Translations under genes and position numbers: made by a program
Shown: one piece after another, positions 27,735-37,088 of the stretch
How the letters are laid out: each line of letters starts with the position of its first letter
Numbering within the stretch: the first letter of the stretch is position 1
DNA from: Pinisolibacter aquiterrae
GTDB lineage: Bacteria > Pseudomonadota > Alphaproteobacteria > Rhizobiales > Ancalomicrobiaceae
DNA: 64,000 bases
Assembly: GCF_019160155.1 (NCBI RefSeq)
Contig: NZ_JAFNIH010000003.1
Span: forward strand, 32,528-96,527
Direction: 5' to 3'
The notes under the pieces: generated by a model
Told to the model about the DNA's origin: nothing
Database searches by the model: none
Seen by the model: the letters and a program-made list of their open reading frames with translations, nothing else

Positions 27735-28349
27735 ATGCCGCCCCGTTCCACTCCTCCCCGCGCTTGGCAACGGATGCTGTCCGGGCGCCGGCTCGACCTG
27801 CTCGACCCCTCCCCGCTCGACGTGGAGATCGACGACATCGCCCACGGTCTCGCGCGCGTGGCGCGGTGGAACGGCCAGACCCACGGCGATCATGCCTTTT
27901 CCGTCGCCCAGCACTGCGTGTTGGTGGAGGAACTGGCGCTGCGGCTCGAGCCCGCGCTCGACCCCAAGTTCCGCCTCGTGGTGCTGCTGCACGACGGGCC
28001 GGAATATGTGATCGGCGACATGATCTCGCCGTTCAAGGCGGTGGTCGGCGGCGGCTACAAGGCGGTCGAACATCGGCTGGAGGCGGCGATCCACATCCGC
28101 TTCGGCCTGCCCGCGACGGTGCCGGAGGCGATCCGGACGCTGACCAAGCGCGCCGATCACGTCTCGGCCTATTTCGAGGCGGTGGAACTCGCGGGGTTCT
28201 CGGCGGAGGAGGCGGCGCGGCTCTTCGGCCGGCCCAAGGGGTTCCCGGAGCGGCTGAACCTGACGCCGTGGCCGGTCGGCGAGGCGCAGGCGCGGTTCCT
28301 CGAACGGTTCCACCAGCTCGACCGGCTCGCCCATCCGACCGACGCGTGA
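27735..28349 (+). CDS. HD-domain hydrolase (YfbR-like)
   Basis: Metal-dependent phosphohydrolase. HD residues: H in GDHAFSVAQHC, the HD pair in VVLLHDGPEYVIGDM (with the LHD-x3-E pattern of YfbR 5'-nucleotidases) and D in LTKRADHVSAYFEA. 204 aa, cytoplasmic. A nucleotidase role is the family expectation; the substrate cannot be read. It lies between ygfZ and the phosphatase/NadQ pair on the same strand with gaps of 77 and 86 nt, so independent promoters are possible. Confidence 0.86.
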   Translation: MPPRSTPPRAWQRMLSGRRLDLLDPSPLDVEIDDIAHGLARVARWNGQTHGDHAFSVAQHCVLVEELALRLEPALDPKFRLVVLLHDGPEYVIGDMISPFKAVVGGGYKAVEHRLEAAIHIRFGLPATVPEAIRTLTKRADHVSAYFEAVELAGFSAEEAARLFGRPKGFPERLNLTPWPVGEAQARFLERFHQLDRLAHPTDA

Positions 28350-28435
28350 GGCGAGGGTCTTCGTTCCTCGTCCTTTCCGCGTCATGATCGCCGTCTATCG
28401 ACGGGCGCAACGAATCATCCCGGTCGGAGACGCTC

Positions 28436-28960
28436 ATGCCGAGCCTGCACGTCTGTTCCCTGTCGCGTCTCGAGGCCACCGTCGCGGCGAGTGGGGCCAG
28501 TCACGTCGCGACGCTGATCAATGCCGGCACCCCGGTGCCGCGCCCGGCGACGATTCCCGCCGACAATCACCTCTTCCTCGGCTTCAACGACATCGTCGAG
28601 CCGACGGCCGGGATGATCACCGTCGGCGAGGCGGAGGTGCTGCGGCTGTTCGACTTCGTCGACGCGTGGTCGCGGGAGCGGCCGATGGTGATCCATTGCT
28701 GGGCCGGGATCTCGCGCTCGACGGCCGGTGCCTTCGTCACCGCCTGCCGGCTGATGCCGGAGCGCGCCGAGGACGACATCGCCCGCGAGTTGCGCGTCAA
28801 GTCGCCGTCGGCGACGCCCAATCTGCGGCTGGTGCGGATCGCCGACGCCCTGATGGGGCGGGGCGGGCGGATGGCGAAGGCGATCGAGGCGATCGGGCGT
28901 GGCCGGGACGCCTTCGAGGGCGTTCCCTTCGTGCTGCCGATCGAGCGGGCGGCGCCATGA
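28436..28960 (+). CDS. Protein-tyrosine-phosphatase-like protein (HCx5R)
   Basis: Cysteine-based phosphatase fold. The P-loop HCWAGISRSTAG (about residues 82-93) fits HCx5R with the general-acid region upstream (LGFNDIVEP). 174 aa, no signal peptide or membrane segment, so cytoplasmic. Its stop codon overlaps the ATG of the NAD regulator gene (ATGA at 28957), implying coupled translation and possibly a shared function. Whether it acts on protein, nucleotide or inositol-phosphate substrates is unknown. Confidence 0.85.
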   Translation: MPSLHVCSLSRLEATVAASGASHVATLINAGTPVPRPATIPADNHLFLGFNDIVEPTAGMITVGEAEVLRLFDFVDAWSRERPMVIHCWAGISRSTAGAFVTACRLMPERAEDDIARELRVKSPSATPNLRLVRIADALMGRGGRMAKAIEAIGRGRDAFEGVPFVLPIERAAP

Positions 28961-30003
28961 TCGAACCTCAGATCGCGACCGGCGCGGAGATCGACGCGGC
29001 GGCCGGGACGGCCGGCGGCCTCGAGATCGGCCTCAACGCGGCGATCGTCGCGGTGGTCGACGAGGAACCGGCGATCCTGACGATCGGCCGGGGCGAGGGC
29101 CGCGACCGGGACGGCGCCGACGCGCTGCCCTTCGGTCCCTTCGATCCGTTGCGCCACCGCACGCTGGAACTGGGTCTGCGCGCCTGGGTGCAGGCGCAGA
29201 CGGCGCTGCATCTCGGCCACGTCGAGCAGCTCTACACCTTCGGCGATCGCGGCCGCCTCGCCCGGCCGGGCGACACCGGACCGCACGTGGTCTCGGTCGG
29301 CTATCTGGCGCTGACCCGGATCGAGGGCGCCGGCGGCGGCGGCGCCTCGCGCTCGGCGCTGGCCGCGACCGGGGCCGACTTCCGGCCGTGGTACGACTAT
29401 TTCCCCTGGGAGGACTGGCGCGAGGGCCGTCCCTCCGTGCTCGACGAGGCGATCCTGCCGGCGATGCGGGCGTGGCGGGCGGAGGCGCCCGATCAACGCG
29501 ATCTCGGCCGGGCGCTGGGGCGGGCGGAGCGGATGCGGCTGTTCTTCGGCGAGGACGGCAGTCCGTGGGACGAGGAGAAGGTGCTGGAGCGTTACGAGAC
29601 GCTCTACGAGGCCGGGCTCGTCGCCGAGGCGCGGCGCGACGGGCGGCCCTGTCGCGGGCACGAGGGCCCGGCGCTCGGGCGGGCGATGTCGTTCGACCAC
29701 CGCCGGATCCTGGCGACGGCGATCTCGCGGCTGCGCGCCAAGCTCAAATACCGGCCGGTGGTGTTCGAGCTGATGCCGGAGAGCTTCACCCTGACCGAGT
29801 TGCAGAAGACCGTCGAGGCGATCTCGGGGCGACACCTGCACAAGCAGAACTTCCGCCGACTGGTGGAGACCGCCGCCCTGGTCGAGGCGACCGGCGAGAC
29901 CTCGCTCGTCACCGGCGGGCGGCCGGCGAGCCTTTACCGCTTCCGCCGCGACGTGCTGCGCGAGCGCCCCGCCCCGGGCTTCCGGCTGGGCTCACGGGGC
30001 TGA
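28957..30003 (+). CDS. nadQ: NadQ-like NAD biosynthesis regulator (divergent NUDIX plus winged HTH)
   Basis: 348 aa. The N-terminal two-thirds is a divergent NUDIX-like domain (LEIGLNAAIVAVVDEEPAIL, HVVSVGYLALTR, PWYDYFPWEDWREG); it lacks a recognisable catalytic NUDIX box, so it probably senses a nucleotide rather than hydrolysing it. The C-terminal ~90 residues match the NrtR-type winged HTH: FELMPESFTLTELQKTVEAI, then HKQNFRRLVE and TGGRPASLYRF. Such proteins (NadQ, COG4111) repress nadABC in alphaproteobacteria; nadABC lies 2.7 kb on behind a palindrome. Overlaps the phosphatase gene start-to-stop and overlaps the convergent gene by 12 bp. Confidence 0.85.
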   Translation: MIEPQIATGAEIDAAAGTAGGLEIGLNAAIVAVVDEEPAILTIGRGEGRDRDGADALPFGPFDPLRHRTLELGLRAWVQAQTALHLGHVEQLYTFGDRGRLARPGDTGPHVVSVGYLALTRIEGAGGGGASRSALAATGADFRPWYDYFPWEDWREGRPSVLDEAILPAMRAWRAEAPDQRDLGRALGRAERMRLFFGEDGSPWDEEKVLERYETLYEAGLVAEARRDGRPCRGHEGPALGRAMSFDHRRILATAISRLRAKLKYRPVVFELMPESFTLTELQKTVEAISGRHLHKQNFRRLVETAALVEATGETSLVTGGRPASLYRFRRDVLRERPAPGFRLGSRG

Positions 30004-30960
30004 GGGCGACGCCGGGGCGGTCGGCGGCTTCGGCTCGCCCCACAGATCCTTCAAGATCTTGGTCACCGCGATCGCGCCGAAGAGATCGGTGTTGGTGTGG
30101 TGCCAGGCGTCGGGGACGATCGCCGGCGGCGCCTCGCGGCGCGCGGCGAAGTCGACCACCATGTCCCAGCGCCCGATCACCTCGGTCACATGGGTGCAGG
30201 CGCGCGGCATCTTCACCCGCGCCGAGAAGGAGACGATGCGCAGCCGTTCGCAGAGCGCGTCGGAACGGGCGCGGTCCTCGCGCTGGAGCGCGTGGAGCGC
30301 GTCGGCGATCACCAGATTGCCCTTGGAGTGACCGACCAGATTGGCGACGGTGATGCGGGGATCGCGCAGCAGGGCGAGCAGGACCTCGCCGTCGCGATGG
30401 GCGTGCACCGGCTTCTCGCCGCGGGCGTTGGCCTCCATCGTGCGGATCCAGTCGAGATTGTGGTCGAGGCGCTCCCACAATTTGTAGAGCCCGTCGAGCC
30501 CGGCCGCCCAGGCGATGCCGCCGGAAGCCTCGGTGACGAGATCGGCGAGACCGTAGCCGGAGACGACCGCCGCGACCGGACGGCCGAGCGCGTCGGCGAC
30601 GTTGCGGGCGAAGGCGGCTGTGCCGAGCGCGGAGGAGCCGACCCCGGCGACGGCGATCGTGTCGAACTCGGCGCCACCGGCGGCGAAGAAGGCGTCGAGA
30701 TCGGCGCAGACGGTCAGTTTGGCGCCGCCGGAGGGGGGCACCACCAGGATCGCGCCCTCGCCGGCGACCCAGGGCGCGAGATCGACCGCCTCCTCGTGGC
30801 GCACCACCTTCACGTCGTAGAACAAGGCGTCGAGGAGGATGTTGCGCTGGCGGAAACCCTCGAGGAGCGCCGCGCTCGACGGGCGCCCGAACAGGCGCCA
30901 GGGCAACGTCACGGCATGGGTCCATTGGGCGATGCCGGTGGTGAAGGGATTGTCGGCCAT
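29992..30960 (-). CDS. Alpha/beta-hydrolase-like hypothetical protein (322 aa)
   Basis: Probable serine-hydrolase fold: the nucleophile-elbow-like NLVGHSKGNLVIAD (G-H-S-K-G) lies near residue 210 and a candidate His in PDAWHHTN near the C-terminus. An inner segment FDTIAVAGVGSSALG also has a G-x-S-S turn. No signal peptide. I cannot assign a family or substrate; lipase/esterase is the fold-based guess. Start at 30960 (MADNPFTTGIAQW). The 3' end overlaps the convergent nadQ gene by 12 bp. Confidence 0.65.
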   Translation of the reverse strand: MADNPFTTGIAQWTHAVTLPWRLFGRPSSAALLEGFRQRNILLDALFYDVKVVRHEEAVDLAPWVAGEGAILVVPPSGGAKLTVCADLDAFFAAGGAEFDTIAVAGVGSSALGTAAFARNVADALGRPVAAVVSGYGLADLVTEASGGIAWAAGLDGLYKLWERLDHNLDWIRTMEANARGEKPVHAHRDGEVLLALLRDPRITVANLVGHSKGNLVIADALHALQREDRARSDALCERLRIVSFSARVKMPRACTHVTEVIGRWDMVVDFAARREAPPAIVPDAWHHTNTDLFGAIAVTKILKDLWGEPKPPTAPASPSAP

Positions 30961-31094
30961 GGTCTCGCTCGCAGCTCCCGTTGCGAGATCACCATAGACC
31001 CAAGCGCGAGCGCCCACCACCCGCAGGCGACGGGCGTCCCCCGTTCGTCACGACGCGATCGAGGCGAGCGAGCCCGCCCCGTGCGTGGGAGATC

Positions 31095-32336
31095 TCACTC
31101 GGCCGGCGCCGGCATCGCCACGGGGATGCGATCGACGGAGCGTTCGCGGATCGGCAGGTGGACCATGCCGGCGAAGACGCCGAGGGCGACGCCCATCCAC
31201 CAGACCGGGTCGTAGCTCTGGTTCAGGTCGTAGAGCCAGCCGCCGAGCCAGACGCCGAGGAACGAGCCGATCTGATGAGAGAAGAACACCAGACCGCCGA
31301 GCATGGCGAGGTAGCGCGTGCCGAACATCACCGCCACCAGCGCATTGGTCGGCGGCACCGTGGAGAGCCACAGCACGCCCATCACGCTGGCGAAGAGCAC
31401 CACGCCGACCGGCGAGGCCGGGACCAGCAGGAAGATGGTGAAGACCACCGCGCGGGCGAAATAGATGAAGCTGAGGATCCAGCGCTTCGGCACGCGCATG
31501 CCGAGGAGGCCCGAGCCGAGCGAGCCGACGACGTTGAAGGCGCCGATCAGCATCAGCGAGATCACACCCCACTTCGGCTCCAGCCCGACGTCGCGCAGAT
31601 AGGCCGGGAAATGGGTGGTGATGAAGGCGACCTGGAAGCCGCAGACGAAGAAGCCGGCGGTCAGCAACAGGAAGCTGCGATGGCCGAGCGCCTCCTTGAA
31701 GGCCTCGCCGATCGACTGATCGTGGCCATGGACGATCTTGGCCGAGGGCTTGCCCTGGAGCGGGATCGCCAAGAGCGGGATCAGCCCCATGATCGCGGCG
31801 AGAATGGTCAGGCTGTCGTGCCAGCCGAAGGTGACGATCAGGCCCTGCGTCACCGGCGAGAACAGGAACTGGCCGAAAGAGCCGGCGGCGGTGGCGAAGC
31901 CGAAGACGAGGCTGCGCTTCTCCGCCGTCACGGCGCGGCCGAAGGCGGCCATGACGATGCCGAAGGCGGAGCCGGCGACGCCGAGCCCGACCAGGACGCC
32001 GGCGCCGTGGAAGGCGAGCGGCGTCGGCGCCCAGCCCATCGCGAGGATGCCGAGCGCATAGATCGCGGCGCCGATCGCCAGCGTCTTGGCGGTGCCGAAA
32101 CGGTCGGCGAAGGCGCCGAAGAAGGTCGCGCCGGCGCCCCACAGCAGGTTCTGCCAGGCCATGGCGAGCGAGAAGGTCTCGCGGCTCCAGCCGCGCTCCA
32201 TCGTGATCGGCGTCAGATAGAAGCCCATCGACGACCGGGGGCCGAAGTTGATCGCGGCGATCAGGCAGCCGCAGACGACGATCGCCCACAGCGGGAAACG
32301 CGCGGTCTCGGCGGAGCTCTCGGGGCGCGACGACAT
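31095..32336 (-). CDS. MFS transporter
   Basis: Major facilitator superfamily permease, 413 aa, about 12 transmembrane helices. The loop after TM2 reads FGAFADRFGTAKTLAIGA, a form of the G-x3-D-R-x-G-[RK] motif. The start MGFYLTPITMERGWSRETFS region resembles the oxalate/formate-antiporter-like and CynX/NimT-type MFS branches seen in alphaproteobacteria. Substrate not determinable. Divergent from nadA with 327 nt between. Confidence 0.88.
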   Translation of the reverse strand: MSSRPESSAETARFPLWAIVVCGCLIAAINFGPRSSMGFYLTPITMERGWSRETFSLAMAWQNLLWGAGATFFGAFADRFGTAKTLAIGAAIYALGILAMGWAPTPLAFHGAGVLVGLGVAGSAFGIVMAAFGRAVTAEKRSLVFGFATAAGSFGQFLFSPVTQGLIVTFGWHDSLTILAAIMGLIPLLAIPLQGKPSAKIVHGHDQSIGEAFKEALGHRSFLLLTAGFFVCGFQVAFITTHFPAYLRDVGLEPKWGVISLMLIGAFNVVGSLGSGLLGMRVPKRWILSFIYFARAVVFTIFLLVPASPVGVVLFASVMGVLWLSTVPPTNALVAVMFGTRYLAMLGGLVFFSHQIGSFLGVWLGGWLYDLNQSYDPVWWMGVALGVFAGMVHLPIRERSVDRIPVAMPAPAE

Positions 32337-32663
32337 GGCGATCTCTCTCGAACCGGAGCCCGCCGCCGCGACGCGATCGCGTCGCCCCTCGCCGGCCGCC
32401 CCTCGATCGGTAGTACTACGTGGGCGAACCGATTTGGAAAAGTCAAAAGGCGTGGTGACTTCGATCGACGGCGTTGACGAGTCGTCACGACAGGGCGACG
32501 ATTTTCATGACGTTTGGACGACAATGGGTCTGTTCAAGTGGTGACCAGGCCCCTATATTCCCCGGGTCCGCGAGGTGCGGGCGTCGACGCCGGGTGTTTG
32601 CCGGTGTTTTTTCGGGCTCCATATATGCTCATATTGAGCATAAGGCTCTCGAGGAGAAACGGA
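32337..32663. other. MFS/nadA divergent intergenic region
   Basis: 327 nt without a gene. It holds a short palindrome GTAGTACTAC (32410-32419) nearer the MFS start, an AT-rich stretch, and the 19-bp nadA palindrome at 32624-32642 with the nadA Shine-Dalgarno (GAGGAGAAACGGA) at 32651-32663. No small coding sequence is evident. Confidence 0.7.
32624..32642. promoter_or_regulatory. Candidate NadQ operator upstream of nadA
   Basis: TATGCTCA (32624-32631), TAT, TGAGCATA (32635-32642): perfect 8-bp arms ending 21 nt before the nadA ATG. The position suits a repressor site for nadABC, and a NadQ-type regulator gene lies 2.6 kb upstream. No matching site is seen before pncB or the phosphatase/nadQ pair. 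Confidence 0.7.
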
Positions 32664-33779
32664 ATGACGCAAGTGGTCGACGCGACCCGGGAGTTTTCCA
32701 GCGACGAGGCGGTTCCGGGCGGGGTGCCCGTGACGGCGCCGATGCGCAGCGCGGCGGAGCGGTTCGGCGTGTTGCCGCGCCCCTCGCTCGACTACACGCC
32801 CGAGGTGGCGGAGGCGACGGCGCCTCTCTACGAGCGGGTGAAGCATGTCGTTCCGGCCATCGAGTGGCCGTTCCACGCGCCCTACGTCCACGCCATCAAC
32901 GAGCTGAAGAAGACCCGCAACGCGGTGATCCTGGCGCACAACTACATGACGCCGGAGATCTACCACTGCGTCGCGGACTTCGTCGGCGACAGCCTGCAAC
33001 TGGCGCGTCTCGCGGCGAAGACCGACGCGGCGGTGATCGTCCAGGGCGGCGTCCACTTCATGGCCGAGACCTCCAAGGTGCTCGCGCCGGAGAAGACCGT
33101 TCTGATCCCCGACGGCAAGGCCGGCTGCTCGCTCGCCGCCTCGATCACCGCCGAGGACATTCGTCTGCTGCGCCGCCGCTATCCCGGCGTGCCGATCGTC
33201 GCCTACGTCAACACCTCGGCCGAGGTGAAGGCGGAGGTCGACATGACCTGCACCTCGTCCAACGCGATCGAGGTCGTCGAGAGTTTCGGCGCCCCGCGGG
33301 TGATCTGCCTGCCGGACCAGTATCTGGCGCGCTGGGTCGCCGCCAACACCACGGTCAAGATCCTGACCTGGAAGGGGTCGTGCGAGGTGCACGAGCGCTT
33401 CACCGGGGCCGAACTCTCCGCCTATCGCGACGACGATCCGGGCGTGACCATCATCGCTCATCCGGAGTGCCCGCCGGACGTGATCGGCGCCTCGGACTTC
33501 GCCGGCTCGACCGCCAAGATGATCGACTACGTCAAGGCGCTGCCGGAAGGCTCGCGCGTGGTGTTGGTCACCGAGTGCTCGATGGCCGACAACGTCGCGG
33601 TGGAGGCACCGCAGGTCGAGTTCGTGCGGCCCTGCAATCTCTGCCCGCACATGAAACGGATCACGCTGCCGAAGATCCTCGACGCCCTGCTCGAGATGAA
33701 GGAAGAGGTGCTGGTCGACCCCGCCGTCGGGCTCCGCGCCAAGGCCGCCGTCGAGCGGATGATCCATCTGAAGAACTGA
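32664..33779 (+). CDS. nadA: Quinolinate synthase
   Basis: 4Fe-4S enzyme condensing iminoaspartate with dihydroxyacetone phosphate to quinolinate. The three cluster cysteines are visible: [22 protein letters not shown] and [10 protein letters not shown]. Also [20 protein letters not shown] (substrate site) and SSNAIEVV. 371 aa. The ATG at 32664 follows GAGGAGAAACGG; the frame extends upstream through the operator and is not used. First gene of nadABC; nadB starts 114 nt downstream. Confidence 0.97.
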   Translation: MTQVVDATREFSSDEAVPGGVPVTAPMRSAAERFGVLPRPSLDYTPEVAEATAPLYERVKHVVPAIEWPFHAPYVHAINELKKTRNAVILAHNYMTPEIYHCVADFVGDSLQLARLAAKTDAAVIVQGGVHFMAETSKVLAPEKTVLIPDGKAGCSLAASITAEDIRLLRRRYPGVPIVAYVNTSAEVKAEVDMTCTSSNAIEVVESFGAPRVICLPDQYLARWVAANTTVKILTWKGSCEVHERFTGAELSAYRDDDPGVTIIAHPECPPDVIGASDFAGSTAKMIDYVKALPEGSRVVLVTECSMADNVAVEAPQVEFVRPCNLCPHMKRITLPKILDALLEMKEEVLVDPAVGLRAKAAVERMIHLKN

Positions 33780-33893
33780 CCTCGATCCCGAGGCCGTCGG
33801 GAAGGGACGTCCCGCCCCTCCCCGTCCTCCGGTCGCGTCCCCGCGCGACCATTGCTGCGATCGGCCCCACGCGGCCGGGATCGGAGGCCGTCC

Positions 33894-35507
33894 GTGCCCA
33901 AGTCCATCTCCCATGATCTCGCCACCCCGCGCACCCGAGACGGCATCGACGATGTCGTCATCCTCGGCGGCGGGCTGGCGGGGATCTTCTGCGCGCTCTC
34001 GCTGGCGCCGCGTCCGGTGACGGTCCTGACCGCAGCGCCGCTCGGCGGCGGCGGCTCGTCCTATTGGGCGCAGGGCGGCATGGCGGCGGCGATCGCCGAG
34101 GGCGACCACCCCGACAAGCATCTCGCCGACACGATCGCCGCCGGTGCCGGCACGGTCGATGCCAAGATCGCCCGGCTGATGACCCGCGAGGCGCGCGCCC
34201 GGATCGAGGATCTCCTCGCCTATGGCGTGCCCTTCGATCGCGACACCGAGGGCCGGCTCGCCGTCGGCCGCGAGGCGGCGCATTCGGAGCGGCGCATCGT
34301 CCACGTGCGCGGCGACAGCGCCGGACGCGAGATCATGGCGGCGCTGATCGAGCGCGCCAAGGCGACGCCGTCGATCCGCATCCTCGAGGGCTTCGTCGGT
34401 GAGACGCTGACCCGCGACGGCCGCGCGATTCGCGGCGTGATCGCGCGCGCCGACGAGGGCCGGGCGCCGACCACGGTCGAGTTTCCCGCCCATGCGGTGG
34501 TGCTCGCCTCCGGCGGCATCGGCCATCTCTTCCGGGTCACCACCAATCCGCCCCAGGCGAACGGCCACGGGCTCGCCATGGCGGCGCGCGCGGGCGCGAT
34601 CATCGCCGATCCGGAATTCGTGCAGTTCCATCCGACCGCGATCGACATCGGCCGCGATCCGGCGCCGCTCGCCACCGAGGCGCTGCGCGGCGAGGGCGCG
34701 ATCCTGATCGACCGCGAGGGACGGCGCTTCATGCCGGGCTACCACATCGACGGGGAACTGGCGCCGCGCGACATCGTCGCCCGCGCCATCCACGCCGAGC
34801 GCATGGCCGGGCGCGGCGCCTTCCTCGACGCGCGCGAGGCCGTCGGCGCCGCCTTCCCGACCAAGTTCCCGACCGTGTGGGAGACCTGCCTCTCGGCCGG
34901 GATCGACCCGCGCGTCGACCCGATCCCGGTGGCGCCGGCCCAGCACTACCACATGGGCGGCGTGCTCACCGACGCCAACGGCCGCACCTCGATCGACGGA
35001 CTGTGGGCCTGCGGCGAGGTCGCCTCGACCGGCGTCCACGGCGCCAATCGGCTGGCGTCGAACTCGCTGCTCGAGGCGGTGGTCTTCGCCGCGCGCATCG
35101 CCCGCGACATCCAGGGCCTGCTGCCGTCGCCGCGCGTCGCCGGCTGGTCGGTCGATCGCGGCGAGGCCGAGCTGCCGGGCGCCTCCGACGCCGCCTCCAT
35201 GGAGACGGTGCGCGACGTGATGGCGAACCACGTCGGGGTGATCCGCGACGGCGCCGGGCTCGCCCGGGCGCTCGCCACCCTCGACGCGCTGGAGCGGCGC
35301 ACCCGCGACACCGCGATGCTCAACACGCTGACGGCGGCACGGCTGGTGACGGCGGCGGCGCTCGCCCGCACCGAGAGCCGGGGCGGCCACTGGCGCGCCG
35401 ACTTCCCCGAAACCGACCCGGCGCAGGCCCGCCGCACCTATCTCACCCTCGACAAGGCGCGGGCGATCTCCGCCCAGGTCGCCGCCCCGGAGGCGCTCAG
35501 CGCATGA
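33894..35507 (+). CDS. nadB: L-aspartate oxidase
   Basis: FAD enzyme oxidising L-aspartate to iminoaspartate, the substrate for NadA. 537 aa. The N-terminal dinucleotide-binding motif [15 protein letters not shown] is followed by [12 protein letters not shown], the catalytic region [21 protein letters not shown] (quoted: [14 protein letters not shown]), and the succinate-dehydrogenase-like HYHMGGV...[19 protein letters not shown] (quoted: [14 protein letters not shown]). The GTG at 33894 is preferred, with GGAGG 8 nt before it. Stop overlaps the nadC start. Confidence 0.96.
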   Translation: MPKSISHDLATPRTRDGIDDVVILGGGLAGIFCALSLAPRPVTVLTAAPLGGGGSSYWAQGGMAAAIAEGDHPDKHLADTIAAGAGTVDAKIARLMTREARARIEDLLAYGVPFDRDTEGRLAVGREAAHSERRIVHVRGDSAGREIMAALIERAKATPSIRILEGFVGETLTRDGRAIRGVIARADEGRAPTTVEFPAHAVVLASGGIGHLFRVTTNPPQANGHGLAMAARAGAIIADPEFVQFHPTAIDIGRDPAPLATEALRGEGAILIDREGRRFMPGYHIDGELAPRDIVARAIHAERMAGRGAFLDAREAVGAAFPTKFPTVWETCLSAGIDPRVDPIPVAPAQHYHMGGVLTDANGRTSIDGLWACGEVASTGVHGANRLASNSLLEAVVFAARIARDIQGLLPSPRVAGWSVDRGEAELPGASDAASMETVRDVMANHVGVIRDGAGLARALATLDALERRTRDTAMLNTLTAARLVTAAALARTESRGGHWRADFPETDPAQARRTYLTLDKARAISAQVAAPEALSA

Positions 35508-36406
35508 CCGTATCGTCCTTCGCCCCCGTGTCGGCGGCCCCGTCGACCACCGCCTATCTGCCGGAACTGCCGCGCCTCCTGGTCGATCGCGCCGTCGAGG
35601 CGGCGCTCCTCGAGGATCTCGGCCGGGCCGGCGACATCACCGCCCAGGCGACGATCCCGCCGAGCGCGCGGGCGATCGCCACCTTCGTGACGCGCAGGAC
35701 CGGCGTCGTCGCCGGCATCGACTTCGCCCGGCGCGCCATGGCGATGATGGATCCGGCGATCCGCTTCTCCGAGCTGATCGGCGACGGCGTCCGCGTCGCG
35801 CCCGGCGACGTGATCGCCCGGGTCGAGGGGTCGGCGCGCGCGGTGCTGTCGGCGGAACGGGTGGCGCTCAACTACCTCGGCCGGCTCTCCGGCGTCGCCT
35901 CGGCGACGCGGATGTTCGCCGACCGCATCGCCCATACGAAGACGAAGATCGTCTGCACCCGCAAGACGACGCCGGGCCTCAGGGCCTTCGAGAAATACGC
36001 CGTGCGCTGCGGCGGCGGCGCCAATCACCGCTTCGGCCTCGACGACGCGATCCTGATCAAGGACAACCACATCGCGGTCTGCGGCTCGGTCGCCCAGGCG
36101 ATCCGGCAGGCGCGCGCCTTCGCCGGTCATCTGGTCAAGATCGAGGTGGAGGTCGACCGCCTCGATCAGCTCGTCGAGGCGATGGGCGAGCGGCCCGACG
36201 CGGTGCTGCTCGACAACATGGGGCCGGAGACCCTGCGCGAGGCGGTGGCGATCGTCGCGGGACGCGCGATCACCGAGGCCTCCGGCGGGGTCGGACCGGA
36301 TACGGTCGCGGCGATCGCGGAGAGCGGCGTCGATCTGATCTCGACCGGCTGGATCACCCATTCGGCGCCGGTGCTCGACATCGGTCTCGACATCGACGTC
36401 GCCTGA
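35504..36406 (+). CDS. nadC: Quinolinate phosphoribosyltransferase
   Basis: Decarboxylating transfer of the phosphoribosyl group from PRPP to quinolinate, giving nicotinate mononucleotide. 300 aa with the family strings [66 protein letters not shown] and LLDNM. ATG at 35504 overlaps the nadB stop (ATGA), so translation is coupled. Completes a nadA-nadB-nadC operon under the single visible palindrome. Confidence 0.97.
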   Translation: MTVSSFAPVSAAPSTTAYLPELPRLLVDRAVEAALLEDLGRAGDITAQATIPPSARAIATFVTRRTGVVAGIDFARRAMAMMDPAIRFSELIGDGVRVAPGDVIARVEGSARAVLSAERVALNYLGRLSGVASATRMFADRIAHTKTKIVCTRKTTPGLRAFEKYAVRCGGGANHRFGLDDAILIKDNHIAVCGSVAQAIRQARAFAGHLVKIEVEVDRLDQLVEAMGERPDAVLLDNMGPETLREAVAIVAGRAITEASGGVGPDTVAAIAESGVDLISTGWITHSAPVLDIGLDIDVA

Positions 36407-36543
36407 GCGGTGTCGTCGCGACCGCAGAGAAGCAGTGGCGCGGCCGCGATCTGAGAGAAGCGGCGGCGTCTCGAGCGCGGAGCATCGGCGGCGCGGCGTT
36501 CGTTCGAAACGAGTGCGCGAGGCGCCGCCGTGACCGAGCGGCG

Positions 36544-36840
36544 TCAGCGCTTCATTTCGATCTCGACGAAGGCGAGATGGGTCGTGCCGGCGTTCTTGAC
36601 GTCGTGCTCGACGCCGGTGAGGCGGCTGTAGCTCTGGCCGGCTTTGACCTCGAGCTCGGTGACGACGCCGTCGACCTCCCAGGCCATGACGGCATCGGTC
36701 AGGATCACCACGACGTAATCCATGCCGTGCCGGTGCCAGCCGGTGGTGGCGCCGGGCTCGAAGTCCCAGCGGGTGACTGTGACGCGATCGTCGTCGACGA
36801 GCTGGGTGGGAACGGCCGAGACGGTGCAGGCGAAGGGCAT
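36544..36840 (-). CDS. Cupin-domain protein (98 aa)
   Basis: Single-domain cupin. The two cupin motifs are visible: GATTGWHRHGMDYVVVIL (metal-binding His pair and, in place of the usual Glu, a less conserved position) and GQSYSRLTGVEHDVKNAG (distal His). Cytoplasmic, no signal peptide from the chosen start at 36840 (MPFACTVSAVP). Function unknown; small cupins of this type are often described as dioxygenase-like or sugar-binding. Separate from nadC (convergent, 137-nt gap). Confidence 0.85.
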   Translation of the reverse strand: MPFACTVSAVPTQLVDDDRVTVTRWDFEPGATTGWHRHGMDYVVVILTDAVMAWEVDGVVTELEVKAGQSYSRLTGVEHDVKNAGTTHLAFVEIEMKR

Positions 36841-37005
36841 GGCGGCTCCGAGAGCGAGAGGGTGACGAGGCGGGGTCGAACCGAGGTTCGGTCCCACACT
36901 TCACTTTGTCGCACGAGACGACGGCGCCGGCTCGCCGCGACGCGCGGGGAAGCCATGCTCGCGGCGGATCGGCGAACCCGTGATCCGTGCGGCGGAAACG
37001 ACGAA

Positions 37006-37035
37006 GGCCGCCCCGCGCTCTGCGCACGGGCGGCC
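37006..37035 (-). terminator. Hairpin downstream of the Pro-rich exported protein gene
   Basis: GGCCGCCC (37006-37013) pairs perfectly with GGGCGGCC (37028-37035); on the minus strand it is followed by TTCGTCGTTTCC. A possible intrinsic terminator with a poor U-tract. Confidence 0.5.
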
Positions 37036-37088
37036 TCGCCGCGGTCTTCCAGGGGAGAAGACGTCGCGGATCCTCGCGACGGCCGCGC

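Noticed and set aside
32553..35390. A 945-codon open frame on the minus strand across nadA-nadB
   Set aside because: Shadow of two well-defined NAD biosynthesis genes; no domain or start signal.
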